Positions 1-10,262 of a DNA stretch of 64,000 nucleotides are shown piece after piece. The number at the start of each line of letters is the position of its first letter. Position 1 is the stretch's first letter. The DNA lies in the NCBI GenBank assembly GCA_964036315.1, contig OZ038509.1:31645930-31709929 (forward strand). Reading direction: 5' to 3'. Source of the DNA: Acanthosepion esculentum. Its lineage: Eukaryota; Mollusca; Cephalopoda; Sepiida; Sepiidae. The notes below the pieces were generated by a model, which saw nothing but the letters and a program-made list of their open reading frames with translations, searched no databases and had not been told where the DNA came from. The translations under genes were made by a program, and so were the position numbers.

Positions 1-760
1 ATTTGTCATTTTCACTCAATAACTGGAACACCTTTTGTGATCAAGTCAAACAATGTCTGTTTCTATTAAAAATGCTGAGCATGAAACCTTTTAATGAATT
101 TATATATCTAGTTATTTATGGAAAGCAATAAAGTAGATAAAATTGGTTTATGTTTTTGATTTGCACTTCAACAGAATCATATTATTAAATGCCTTAAATG
201 CTTATATAAGTATTTATGTGTGCACACACAGAGCTCTGAATCTGATATGATTCTGTATGCTTATATCAGTGTTAGAAATGACTAACACAAATTAAAAATA
301 AAAAACATTTTAAAAAGATTTAACTTCATTTTGTGACATTTGAAAACTTGTCTCATTTTCTTTTCAAAATATTATTTTGAACTTTCCAAACAAATCAGTG
401 TTTACTTTTACAAAAATGTCACTTTGTACTATGTGTGTGTGTGTGTGTTTTGAATGTATACATGTAACAATGCTGCAATTTCCTGTATGTAAATGTAATT
501 AGTGCATATAAAATACATAATTATGCATAGAATACTTACAGAATTATACATATATTAATACATTATACACAGACAGACACATTTTTTGTGAAGCAGATAT
601 TTACATACAAGTAAAGTATAAGGTTGAGTATACACTCATATATGTGTGTGTGTGTGTGTGTCAACTTTATGGATGTACACAGGGTCAGTGTGAAAGTAAT
701 GTCAGTTTGTGAACAGCTCCACTTTTTGTGTGCGTGTATATATATATATACATACACACA
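1..760. other. AT-rich non-coding DNA with short microsatellites
   Basis: No coding similarity on either strand. It holds short TG and CA runs near 430-447, 643-660 and 756-762 and a TA run near 737-750. The 66-codon open frame here is built largely from microsatellite translation. Confidence 0.6.
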
Positions 761-1180
761 CAAGTTTCATTAAAGATGACTGACAAGGTACTGTAATTAA
801 ACTCTTTTTGTTTTCTTTTCTGAACATAACGTGTGCAACAATTGTCCAAATGTTCTACATATCTGAGCAGTTTCAGCTATTTTTAGCCATTATTGGGGAT
901 GATTTTAATTTTTAACTGAATGTATAGATTTTTATATATGTCTCTAGAGTTATAGGAATGTTTTCTAAACACAGTCAGCACATTGTGGCCATGTCCATAG
1001 TTGATGTTATTGAGTGTTGGCCTTTTCTTTTTTATTATTAGTGCTTCCAATGTAGAAATATTTGGACAATTTTTACACACTTTATATCCAGAAAAGAAAA
1101 GGCTTATATGAACACAAGAAAAATTAAATAAAAATTTAATTGCAGTACCTTCTCAGTCATCTTTAATGTAATGAAACTTG
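761..1180. repeat. Foldback (inverted-repeat) element
   Basis: The sequence from 761 (starting caagtttcattaaagatgac) reappears inverted, ending at 1180. Arms of roughly 100-140 bases can be followed from 761 to about 865 and from about 1045 to 1180, including a shared attgtccaaat block. Small indels separate the arms; the right arm has five extra bases inside the cattaaag motif. The loop is about 180 AT-rich bases with no coding sequence. It is most simply a MITE-like or foldback element lying just left of a second, larger inverted repeat. Confidence 0.6.
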
Positions 1181-1251
1181 TATAAAAGAGGGATTGCTGC
1201 CCAAATACATGCATATATATATACATATATTATATATATATATATATATAC

Positions 1252-1836
1252 ATATTATAAATTAACTGATTTAAAATAGGGTTTCTTTGCTACACAGTAA
1301 TAACCATGTTTCAAAAACTGAAGCTAAAAAACTTCAAATTTAATTATATAATTAAATTAAAAGCATTAGTTCTGTTTCATCATCAAGCGAATTTTGGAAT
1401 AACTTATTTTTTAAATTTACTGAGTTTTAAACGTACATATAAATTCATAATTTCCTATTTCCAAGGATACAGAGAAATCCAATCATTCAGACAGGGGCAG
1501 TAGCATGTTCATTTTTATTAACTATTGTTGCATCAATTATGAGCTACGTTCGAAAAAGAGGTTAAGTTTAGGGAGGGTAGGGGTAGGTTAAACGCATGTC
1601 GTTTGTTTTTTTTTATTATTAACAACAAAAAGTTTTTTGGCATTTTTTTTGTCCTTGTATACTTAAAGATTCTTTCTAAAAGGGGTGTTTGGGTTAGAAT
1701 ACATTATATTTAACTACAATTTTAAAATATTTTTACTCTTAATTACTAATTTTTAAATCAAGTAAATAAATGTAATAGAATTACTTAAATTATTTAAAAA
1801 TTATTTTTTCATATCAAATGTTAGTATGTATATTAT
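1252..1836 (+). repeat. Left inverted arm of the Penelope-like unit
   Basis: Matches the reverse complement of 2203-2808 over its whole length. The longest identical run is 31 bases (1500-1530 against 2544-2574). The right arm has about 36 extra bases near 2465-2500. The 65-codon open frame inside this arm resembles no known protein. Confidence 0.85.
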
Positions 1837-1865
1837 TGAGAATCCTGAAAACAAACTATATATGA

Positions 1866-2177
1866 TGCACAAGCCATGAGTTCAAAAAGAGGTTCAATCA
1901 ACATCAAACTTCATTTAGGATAAATAAATACAGAAATCAGACGTCCCTATCGAAATATTTCTGGCACTTAAAAGAAACCAATAAAATACCTACAGTAAAA
2001 TGGAAATTAATAAGAAAAGCTAGGATATGTAGGTCATTAAATGACCCATGTCCTTTGTGCATACATGAGAAACTATATATTACTAAGTTTATAAAAAATA
2101 AAAATTTACTGAATCAAAGAAATGAAATAGCTATACTTTGCAGTCATTGTCAAAAATTTTCCTTAAATAATATTTAA
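1866..2177 (+). CDS. Penelope-type GIY-YIG endonuclease, distal half (partial)
   Basis: An open frame of 103 codons with no ATG, entered after a stop at 1863-1865 and closed by TAA at 2175-2177. The residues match the C-terminal part of Penelope-like element endonucleases: HEFKKRFNQHQTSFR (the helix carrying the conserved Arg of GIY-YIG nucleases), LSKYFWHLKETN, a paired-cysteine motif CPLC, LNQRNEI, and a final CSHC. The GIY and YIG strands themselves are missing, so the domain is truncated and an active nuclease is not expected. In families of this kind the enzyme nicks DNA for target-primed reverse transcription. It lies exactly between two long inverted arms. It is unusual in the window for having no stops or frameshifts over 300 bases. 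I am confident of the family, not of expression. Confidence 0.7.
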   Translation, partial: CTSHEFKKRFNQHQTSFRINKYRNQTSLSKYFWHLKETNKIPTVKWKLIRKARICRSLNDPCPLCIHEKLYITKFIKNKNLLNQRNEIAILCSHCQKFSLNNI

Positions 2178-2202
2178 AAAAAACAAAAAACATGGGAGCT
2201 GG

Positions 2203-2808
2203 TAATATACATACTTATATTCGATGTGAAAAAATAATTTTAAAATAATTTAAGTAATTCTTTTACATTTAGTTGATTTAAAAAGAAATATAGTCTATTA
2301 GTAATTAAGAGTAAAAATATTTTAAAATTGTAGTTAAATATAACGTATTCTAACCCAAACACCCCTTTTAGAAAGAATCTCTAAGTATACAAGTATGAAA
2401 AAAATGCCGAAAAACTTTTTGTCGTCAATAATAAAAAAAAAACCCAGACCACATGCATTTAACAGATGTCAGGATTCGTGGAAAAATACACCCCTATCCT
2501 CCATAAACTTAACCTCCTTTTCGAACGTAACTCATAATTGATACAACAATAGTTAATAAAAATGAACATGCTACAGCCCCTGTCTGAATGATTGGATTTC
2601 TTTGTATCCTTGGAAACAGGAAATTATGAATTTATATGTACATTTAAAACTCAGTAAATTTTAAAATAAGTTATTACAAAATTCGCTTGAAGATGAAACA
2701 GAACTTTAATTATATAATTAAATTTGAAGATTTTAGCTTCAGTTTTTGAAACATGATTATTACTGTGTAGCGAAGAAACTATATTTTAAATCAGTTAATT
2801 TATAATAT
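2203..2808 (-). repeat. Right inverted arm of the Penelope-like unit
   Basis: Inverted counterpart of 1252-1836, differing by scattered substitutions and a few indels. The high similarity of the arms implies a single duplication event later than most other repeats here. Confidence 0.85.
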
Positions 2809-2892
2809 TTATGCTCTGTAAATTAAGATTGAGCACTGTTTTGTAAAAATAAAAAATATCAATAAGAACACTGGATTATATATCTTACTGTT

Positions 2893-2895
<3 letters not shown>

Positions 2896-2943
<48 letters not shown>
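2896..2943. repeat. (TA)n microsatellite
   Basis: Uninterrupted TA dinucleotides. Confidence 0.95.
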
Positions 2944-2944
<1 letters not shown>

Positions 2945-3187
2945 TTCATCTGAGAATATTTGCATATATCTGTAGAAGAGACAAAATGAATGAAAATATA
3001 CGACGTAATCTAGGATCTAACATTTAAATCTTTTCAGTTAACCTGATGAATATTTATGAGTGTTGTTAAATTTAAAAAATAAAATATATAGTTGTTGCAA
3101 AATAAAACCATCACATTCGCCTTGATAAAGCCTGTTGAATGATGAAATGTGTCGGCTAAATTAAGTACAGTTTTCCTCGTCTTTTCA

Positions 3188-3190
<3 letters not shown>

Positions 3191-3237
<47 letters not shown>
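3191..3237. repeat. (AT)n-(AC)n microsatellite
   Basis: An AT tract passes directly into a short AC tract. Confidence 0.95.
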
Positions 3238-3384
3238 AATACAAGTGATCACTATTATATTCCTGTACTGTTTAGAGAAATGTGTTTCTATAAATGTATA
3301 TTTTTAAATCATTAAGTATGTTTATATCTGAATAATCTCATAGTTTAACTGTTAATATCTAGTTGAATTAACTTGACATTATTG

Positions 3385-3387
<3 letters not shown>

Positions 3388-3425
<38 letters not shown>
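3388..3425. repeat. (TA)n microsatellite
   Basis: TA dinucleotides followed by catacatacg. Confidence 0.95.
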
Positions 3426-3430
<5 letters not shown>

Positions 3431-4156
3431 CATACGCACAACTATTTTTGCATATAATTTTTAAAAAATGGCTTCTTATTGTGTTCAATATCAAAACTGT
3501 CTATATAATTAAATTAAGAACAATTTGTTAAAGTGCTAAAAATACAATTCAGATTTTTAAAAAATGAAAGAAAAATGGCTTCGGTGTTTTGTGGTTCAAT
3601 GGACAATCTTCGCTACTGCACTCAATCTTGAAACTTATCCATCAAGGCACAAAGTGTCAACTACACTGCCTTGCTAATTTCATGCTTTACAACGCATGCA
3701 CACGTCCACACACGTTTTCACAATTGCATATGATGATTAAGCATGTTTGTGAGAATATATGCAAATATATCAGCATTGATTAATCCACAAACACACATAT
3801 ACAGAGATACATTTTTGTTAAGCGTATGTGTAAATGTATATAGGTCAATATATAAATGCATATTTATACACTTACCTATACATATACACACATATGCCTT
3901 GTTGCTGTGCGTGTTCACATGAGTGCATATGCGTAATAGAAAGACAAGTCAAGAAAAACACAGGGTGTGCTTTTGATCAGTTGTTTTTTTTTATATTTCT
4001 TGTGTGAAAACAACTTAAAATTATTCCAGCAGTCTTTACATAAATTCAGAGTTTCTTTACTTCCCTTCTTTTCATTTGCTCTTCCTTTTTGCATTTTTTT
4101 TCTTTTAATATTTTTATTATCCTTATTTCCTCTCCCACTTCAAAACATTATATGGG

Positions 4157-4161
<5 letters not shown>

Positions 4162-4226
<65 letters not shown>

Positions 4227-4231
4227 ATATA

Positions 4232-4272
<41 letters not shown>
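4162..4272. repeat. Compound (TA)n-(CA)n microsatellite
   Basis: A TA tract with one phase slip near 4215, then an uninterrupted AC tract from 4241. The 112-codon open frame spanning it is an artefact of the repeat. Confidence 0.95.
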
Positions 4273-4279
4273 CTTAGTA

Positions 4280-5046
4280 AAATAGGAATTATCAAATTGC
4301 CTTGATAGGACTTATTGTTATTCTGTTTCAATGCTGTCAATTTTTTTTCTTGGTTTCACTCCTTTCCATTAGAGCAAAAATGGAAAAAAAAAAAAAAAAA
4401 AATCTCCAACAATATTTTCTTTTTTTTGAACCCTTCCCCTAAAAAGGAAAAAAATTATTTTTTTTCTCATATCATCAAAAATTTTGTTTTCATTTTTTGT
4501 TGGGATTAGGGGATATGGTTAAATATTTGTTTCTTTATTTAATCATTATTTTGTTTATTGATTTTTATATATTTCATTTAGTTTCATACACCATTCCATT
4601 ATAAAAGTGGAATGTATAGACATGTCAAGTTTTTATTTTGTTAGGGACTGGGGTAGCTTTTGAAATAATAATTATAAAAAAAAATCTTTTTTTTTTACAT
4701 TTATCAATTATTTTCCATTTGTTTATGGTTATCATTTTTAAATATTTTCAATTGTCCACATTCTTCCAGTTCAAATGCCTCACGAACCCTCAATTATTCT
4801 ATTAAACACACACAGATTCTTCTTTTTTTCCTTCTCTTTTTCATTTGCCCCTCCCAACCCTAACAGTATCACTCTTTCTTCCCTTACATTGCAACTCATT
4901 TCAATCATTCTAGATTTTTCTGCCCTCAGTCTATCTTTTTGTTTTTCCTTTAAGTACATTTTAGGTTAAAGCATCAGAATGTTTTTTTTCCCCTTGACTA
5001 ATGATACTTCATTATTTTTTTCTTTCTTTTTTAACATTTCTTCATC
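4280..5046 (-). other. 3' flank / likely 3' UTR of the UBTD gene
   Basis: Downstream of the UBTD stop on the minus strand. It is T-rich on the plus strand, with several homopolymer runs and no coding similarity. It contains several minus-strand AATAAA hexamers; the one nearest the stop is at 4632-4637. Confidence 0.5.
4632..4637 (-). promoter_or_regulatory. Candidate polyadenylation signal AATAAA
   Basis: First canonical hexamer on the minus strand after the UBTD stop, about 410 bases downstream. The sequence is so AT-rich that chance hexamers are common, and others follow near 4534 and 4555. Confidence 0.3.
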
Positions 5047-5444
5047 TCAAGCATGGTCGCCAGTTGAATTACACATTATAGGAGACACAATAACCTGTAC
5101 GACAAACCCTTTGGAAATTTTTGTGTCTTCAATTTTCATTTTATCACTAAGAAGTCGTCCTGAAAAGAACCACCGTTGACGTGATGGATCAATGCCTTCC
5201 TCTTCAAATATTCTCTTCTTAACCTTCCACACTGTGTCTGTTGTTCGGACATACAACTTTAAGTCCTTGTTACTGTGTGAAAGACGGAATTTGATTGGTA
5301 ATTCAAGTCCTGGTGACGCTGACTCAGGGTCCTGTATCGTATCACTGTCACTGGCCTCTTCAATTAAATTGGTAGGAGCACTTAGTACATAGACAGGCAG
5401 CTGATACCTGTTACCAAGTTCATCATAACAGTCCATCAGTGTGC
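5047..5444 (-). CDS. UBTD2: UBTD1/2-family protein, last coding exon (ubiquitin-like domain)
   Basis: The exon follows a strong acceptor (pyrimidine-rich, ending TTTTGTAG at 5451-5445 on the minus strand) and ends at TGA 5047-5049. It encodes 131 residues after the split glycine. The start, TLMDCYDELGNRYQLPVY, is the hallmark linker of UBTD1/UBTD2. An acidic stretch (NLIEEASDSDTIQDPE) and a C-terminal ubiquitin-like fold follow, with KFRLSHSNKDLKLYVRTTD and QRWFFSGRLLSDKMKIED. Joined to 7730-7966 it gives about 210 residues; vertebrate family members are about 230, so only a short N-terminus is missing. Family knowledge: these proteins bind ubiquitin-conjugating enzymes (UBE2D type) through the N-terminal domain. 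Residues such as NLIEEASDSDT look closer to UBTD2 than UBTD1, but invertebrates usually have one gene equivalent to both. The open frame continues upstream into the intron; that extension is not coding. Confidence 0.93.
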
Positions 5445-7729
5445 CTACAAAAGAGACAAAATTGAATAAGGAGAGCATCATCAATTTTTCACACAAGAAT
5501 TTAGTCTTACTGTTATTATTCAATGAAATAGTAGCATAGCTATCTGCCTGTTTTCGAATTTGCCAGGGTGGCTACATAATCCCTGTTGCAGACACCTGCT
5601 CGAGCACCTTTGTTTCTTCAAAACCCACAGAACCAACCCAAGGTTTATATTGTAACTATACTGAATAGACCTTAGTTAAAGTTTCTGGGAGAGAGTACAT
5701 AAGCTGATGTGATAAAGTTTAAACAAGGCTAGTATGCCCAAACACTTGATCACAATGACTTGCAACTTGATGCTAGCACAACTTTTGATAGTTGAAATTT
5801 CACTTACCATGCTTGGGTCTAGTTTTCAGGCAATTTCCAACATTACTGCCCACTGGGGGTCATCTCCCTGAGTCACTTCTTTGACAAATCAACCATGATA
5901 AAATTCAAACTTCAATTTCATGGATTGAACACTATTTAACAAATCAGCCACATAATTGAAATAATGAATCAATATAGAGAAACATTTTCAGATGAAAATT
6001 AATATGATTCTTCTCTGCTGTGATTGTGATAATTAATTCAACCCGACTCTTGTATTTTATATAGATCTGTTTGAATGTAAGTATTTCACAGGCTGACTCA
6101 ATATAAAATAAACATTTGAGTAACTTAAAAATAAGAAAATCCCAAGATTTAATTGTAATTTAAATACTCTGATATTTAATTTGTTGACTTAACTTTTGTA
6201 CAAGGACAGATTTCTGGAACACCTAGTGAAGAATGAATTCACTAGTAATGCTTTGGGAGAAAAACATACTAACTACTGCTCTACAGTAGGTTTGCCAAAT
6301 AGTTTGGTTAAATAATAAAAATTAAAAAAGCATGAAGAAGAAAATCCTAAAATGCAGACATTAAGATTATACATAAATGCTAAATCTAACATTGTTTAAA
6401 ATACATTTATGCTTTTGCCAATTAAATAAACACATGAAAAATACATAGACATCAAGAAACAAATTATAAGATGAACCCCCTCCGAGGAAAAAAAAAAGCT
6501 CCAAAAATATGTCCTGGGTCTTCACATTATATATACATATATATTTGAAGTTGAGGTATCTGGTAGGTTAATGTTTACCCAGGCACTACAAACTACCTGC
6601 ATTTGTATGTAGCCTAACTGTATGATACTGTAAAATTAAGTGCAAAGGGGTGCTGAAAATTTCTTGGTTCAAGCAACCTTGCAAAATCTGACCAAATGTC
6701 CATACGTCAGACTTGTTTTGGAAAGGCTTCTTGGTTGGGCCAAGAAATTTTCACCTTCTCATATATACTGTCAAATATGGTAACCTATGAATTAATAAAC
6801 ATGGGACCTCTGTCAATATTGGCAATGGATATAGTACTAATATTGCTAATGATTAAACGATGGAGCATTCTTTCATTGGGCACAGAATAAACAATTCACT
6901 AATATTTTAGAAGAACAGATTGTTATGCTAATCAAATCAAGTTGAAATAAACTTGAGATTATCTTCTGAAATAACATAGAAGATATCACACACTTGTTCA
7001 TTGATTTTATGAACTTGATTAAAGGCATTATTATATCAGGTTTTTTTTTATGTTTGTACTAAATTTATGGAATATCTTTCAAACCAGATGTGGAGAATTT
7101 GGCTCTTTTAATATTGATTTCCATATTGGTCCCCAATAGATGAAGATTTCTCTGCATCAACTCTTGGGGGCCAATGTGTAGATATATAGAAATCAGAATA
7201 AAATATGGTCAGGAGAATGTCAGTTAATCATCAGGCTTTCATTCTGCCTTCAATGTCCAAAATAATTTAGACCTGAATGGTCAGCAGTATGACCAGCATC
7301 AGCATCATGTTAAGAAAACCATTATTAACAACTTGTTATTAATCATCAAGATCAATCCAACAGCAACCAGGACCAGATAATATTCCTATTATCAGCAATC
7401 TTAATATCATAGAGCAATTGTGTTTATCCAAACTTAAGACAATAGTCTGGAAAACAAAATATTTATATTGTTGTATAAGCAAGAAAGCTACAGCGCTTTG
7501 CTTTCTATATCTCTCAAAAAGAATTCATCAATTGAAGCCTCAAGTAAATCAATTCAGAAATAATTATCATTACCTTAACTATTATTATTATTATTATTAT
7601 TTACCTTTTTTTACCTATTGTGATGGTATAATGGGTTAACACACGAGCAGCACTATGACATGATTGTTGCATCAAATAAAGATACACTTAGATTAAAAGC
7701 TATAAACAAGAACAAAATACTTCAGTTAC
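5445..7729 (-). other. UBTD intron between the two recognised exons
   Basis: Begins GTAACT at 7729 and ends TTTTGTAG at 5445, with phase 1 (one base of the Gly codon on the upstream exon, two on the downstream). It holds a small foldback repeat at 6652-6755, a (TTA)n run near 7580-7601, and otherwise unremarkable AT-rich DNA. No other exon is visible inside it. Confidence 0.85.
6652..6755. repeat. Small foldback repeat, copy 1
   Basis: The left arm (gctgaaaatttcttgg, from 6652) pairs with the inverted right arm ending at 6755 (ccaagaaattttcacc). A diverged copy with the same internal order, including tttgaccaa and gcttcttggtt, is at 35893-35985, so this is a dispersed family. Further partial matches lie near 45712 and 61200-61290. 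Confidence 0.6.
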
Positions 7730-7966
7730 CATTGGGTAGAGATATATTTGCACCATCAACAATAGCTTGAGCCAAAGAATGGTCTCCAGTCTCAAGAGCA
7801 TATGCTGCAGCCTTGAGAGCATCCCAAATCTCTTTACGGCCCTCAAATGCTGGGGCTGTGTCCCAGAATTCATCTCTTTTACTCCGTAACTGGCCCTCAG
7901 TTAATGGAACATCACTCTTCCATTTTGGTTTCTCTGGCTTCAGTGGCTGATTGCGTCCAATTGACA
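7730..7966 (-). CDS. UBTD2: UBTD1/2-family protein, middle coding exon (ubiquitin-binding domain)
   Basis: The exon is entered through a pyrimidine-rich acceptor (CTTTTTCTTTTCAG, ending 7967) and left through donor G|GTAACT at 7730/7729. It encodes 78 full codons plus the first base of the split Gly. Residues include [39 protein letters not shown] and [15 protein letters not shown], nearly identical to the N-terminal ubiquitin-binding domain of vertebrate UBTD1/UBTD2. The first two bases (TG) complete a codon begun in an upstream exon, so the internal GTG/ATG-like start is not the true start. The missing exon should encode about 20-30 residues beginning Met-Gly, with a Cys that is normally a lipidation or membrane-anchoring site. 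I checked minus-strand ATGGG sites across 8-64 kb by eye and found no convincing candidate. The coding frame is intact and clearly under constraint. Confidence 0.95.
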
Positions 7967-10186
7967 CTGAAAAGAAAAAGAAAATTAAAACAAAATGAAG
8001 AAGGATATAATAACAAAATTAAGAATATTATTGAACTCTGAAATTTTATTCTTTAATTATTTTTTCTTTCTCCCAATAGGAATAGCTTGCCCATAGTCTA
8101 GTTCACTCCTCTCCAGCCTTTTGAACAGGAGTAGAGGTTTATCCCTTGTTCCATGTTTAGGATTGGGTTTTCAGTTCCTTCTAAAGTCTACTTCAACTCT
8201 TCTACTTCTAACGCCCCTGCCAGAACTCTGAAATTTTCTCACTATGTCACTTCTTGACATTTTTTATGCTAATAGAACTCCACATAGTAACTTTGAGTGG
8301 CTCTCGGGCCTTGTTGTATTGCGTGAAAAAAAAATCCACTATTCTCTAATCTGTTTTAGCACAGGGAATTTTGCAACTTGATTGTACCATGGATGTATAT
8401 GTGTGTATGTACAAAATACTATAAAAAACCTGTAGTAAGATTCTGACATTTATTAAGATGTTCAGAAAGTAATTACATATTTCAACATTATCAATTATGA
8501 GTCAACCAACCAAAGGTTGAATTGTATAAAACTGCATCTACAATTAGTTTATCACCTCTTCTATCCAACAGTGTGACGTTTATAGTACATTTCAAAGTTT
8601 AATTAAGAAAACTTGCAACAAAGGAATTTTGCTTGAGAATCAAACACAATGTTCTGTCATCTGCAGAATTCTTTTAACTTGAAATGCCAATCTTTATTTT
8701 TTGCATTACATTTATTACAGGTGATAGAAAATGAGATTTGTATGTCAACAGAAAATGAAAAGACAGAGGTTATTATAAAATGAAAAACCTGTGCAATCAT
8801 CAAAACCAGGAATCTATCCAAAGAAGTCCTTGCTCTGTGTCTGGTAGAGTATGAAAAGTGATATCCATTATGAGGAAGAACTCTCACTGCAGACAATTGT
8901 TGTTAGCAACTTGATTGGGTAAACAAAGCATTATGTCAAAATATGTCCTGCATTGGTAAACAACAATGGTATTATTCTCCATGACAATGCAAAATCACCC
9001 TCTGCTTATCAAATCCAAGAAAAAAAATAAGATCATTAGGCCTGGGAAGTTATTCCACATCCCCCATACACACACCTTTATTATTTGTTTCAATCATTAG
9101 AATATTTCATAAATAGCAGAACATTCACAAACAAAGAAGGAGAAAACGTTATTTCAAACTTTTCCCTCCACCATTTCAAACCCATTGGGCTGTAGTCATT
9201 AAAAATGAAGATGATTACATTTTTGTAAATAATATTTAAATAGATTTAACTTACATTTGTTTTTATATCATTTATGATAAGACAAAATCACTTTCTGGAC
9301 ATTGTTTTGATTAAATGTATCTCTTATACAAACTTAATTACAGTGTCTATGTCCCCTGTTTATCAATGTGCACAATGTTTTTTATTGTTTTTTAAATCTA
9401 TGCTCAGTATGACCAAGCATATATTTTAATTCAGTTATGTTTTGTTATGCCATTTTCTTCACATAATTTTAACAATAATTTCATAAAGAATGTTCTGATT
9501 TCATTAAAATTAAAAAGTGATATCAAATTATTAATAATATTTCAATATATAATAAAAAGCAATAAATTGAATCCCATTGATGAAATACAGTTAGATAATT
9601 TAAGCATTCAATGACATAGAATGGTTCTGATATTATAAATTCTGTTGTTGCTTGTATCTATTTTTATGTTCATAGTGAGAAAGAAAACTGAATTCAAAAC
9701 CAGCCTAAAGAGGGATGGGCTCTGCCAGGTCAACTGCTGTGGTGACCTTCATGAGGCTAATGATGAGAAATACAAGTTTGATTTTAATCATTAACAGATT
9801 TATCATAAATTTACAAATTTACATCTTATATATATTTAATAAACTTTTTATTTTCTTTCTGATTTTTGAGATAAGATTTTAAAAGCCAGGCATATAATAC
9901 AAGGGCCATAAATTAATAAAGCATTAAAATTTATTGTTTTTCAAACCAATAACTGTTTAATTGTATAATTTCTGATGGATTGAATCAGGTCGTTACAAAA
10001 TAAATAAAACTTCATTTCTGTCTGAAGAGTTATTATTATTTACACTACTTACATGCAGATTTTCCAAACTGAAACCATTATTTAATATATGGTGGTCAAC
10101 TGCAATAGTTCTACTGCAAGGGATCTAGAACTTATTTTTTACTATTGCTCATCCTATTTCCAATGAGTCCTAGTACACTGATGAGC
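7967..10186. other. UBTD intron 1 / upstream non-coding DNA
   Basis: No coding similarity. A slightly GC-richer island at 9695-9775 (gatgggctctgccaggtcaa region) stands out from its surroundings and may be a fragment of a dispersed repeat that I do not recognise. Confidence 0.5.
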
Positions 10187-10262
10187 CAAGGGATTGAACT
10201 TATAATTACTATATCATCAAATTTATGAATCAACACTTTAATCCACTAGGCTAGTGTCCCAT
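10187..10262 (-). mobile_element. tRNA-derived SINE head (likely)
   Basis: On the minus strand an A-box TAGCCTAGTGG (10253-10243) fits TRGYNNANNGG exactly. It is followed 43 bases later by a B-box GTTCAATCCC (10199-10190). The anticodon region is longer and less structured than a tRNA gene, and the sequence runs on without a tRNA 3' stem, so a SINE promoter is more likely than a functional tRNA. Confidence 0.55.

Larger units (their letters stand above)
1252..2808 (+). mobile_element. Penelope-like element remnant with long inverted arms
   Basis: A composite of two inverted arms of about 0.6 kb (1252-1836 and 2203-2808) around a core that encodes the distal half of a Penelope-type GIY-YIG endonuclease. 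Penelope-like elements are known to carry partial terminal repeats that may be direct or inverted, which fits this layout. No reverse transcriptase is visible, so the unit is a heavily 5'-truncated copy, or a foldback element that captured a Penelope fragment. The outer ends run into AT-rich DNA and no target-site duplication can be read. Confidence 0.65.
2809..4161. other. Microsatellite-rich non-coding DNA
   Basis: Contains three TA tracts and AT-rich filler. A short motif at 3120-3160 (cttgataaagcc ... gatgaaatg ... cggct) resembles the hammerhead-like core seen elsewhere in the window. The open frames here are made of microsatellite or scattered AT-rich codons and match nothing. Confidence 0.55.

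Noticed and set aside
3967..4305. 112-codon plus-strand frame
   Set aside because: Most of it is translation of TA and CA dinucleotide repeats.
5445..5523. N-terminal extension of the UBTD open frame (MNNNSKTK...)
   Set aside because: It lies upstream of a clear splice acceptor and the protein family starts differently; this is intron read-through.
10187..10262. Functional tRNA gene on the minus strand
   Set aside because: The A- and B-boxes are good but the acceptor and anticodon stems do not form, so a SINE head is more likely.
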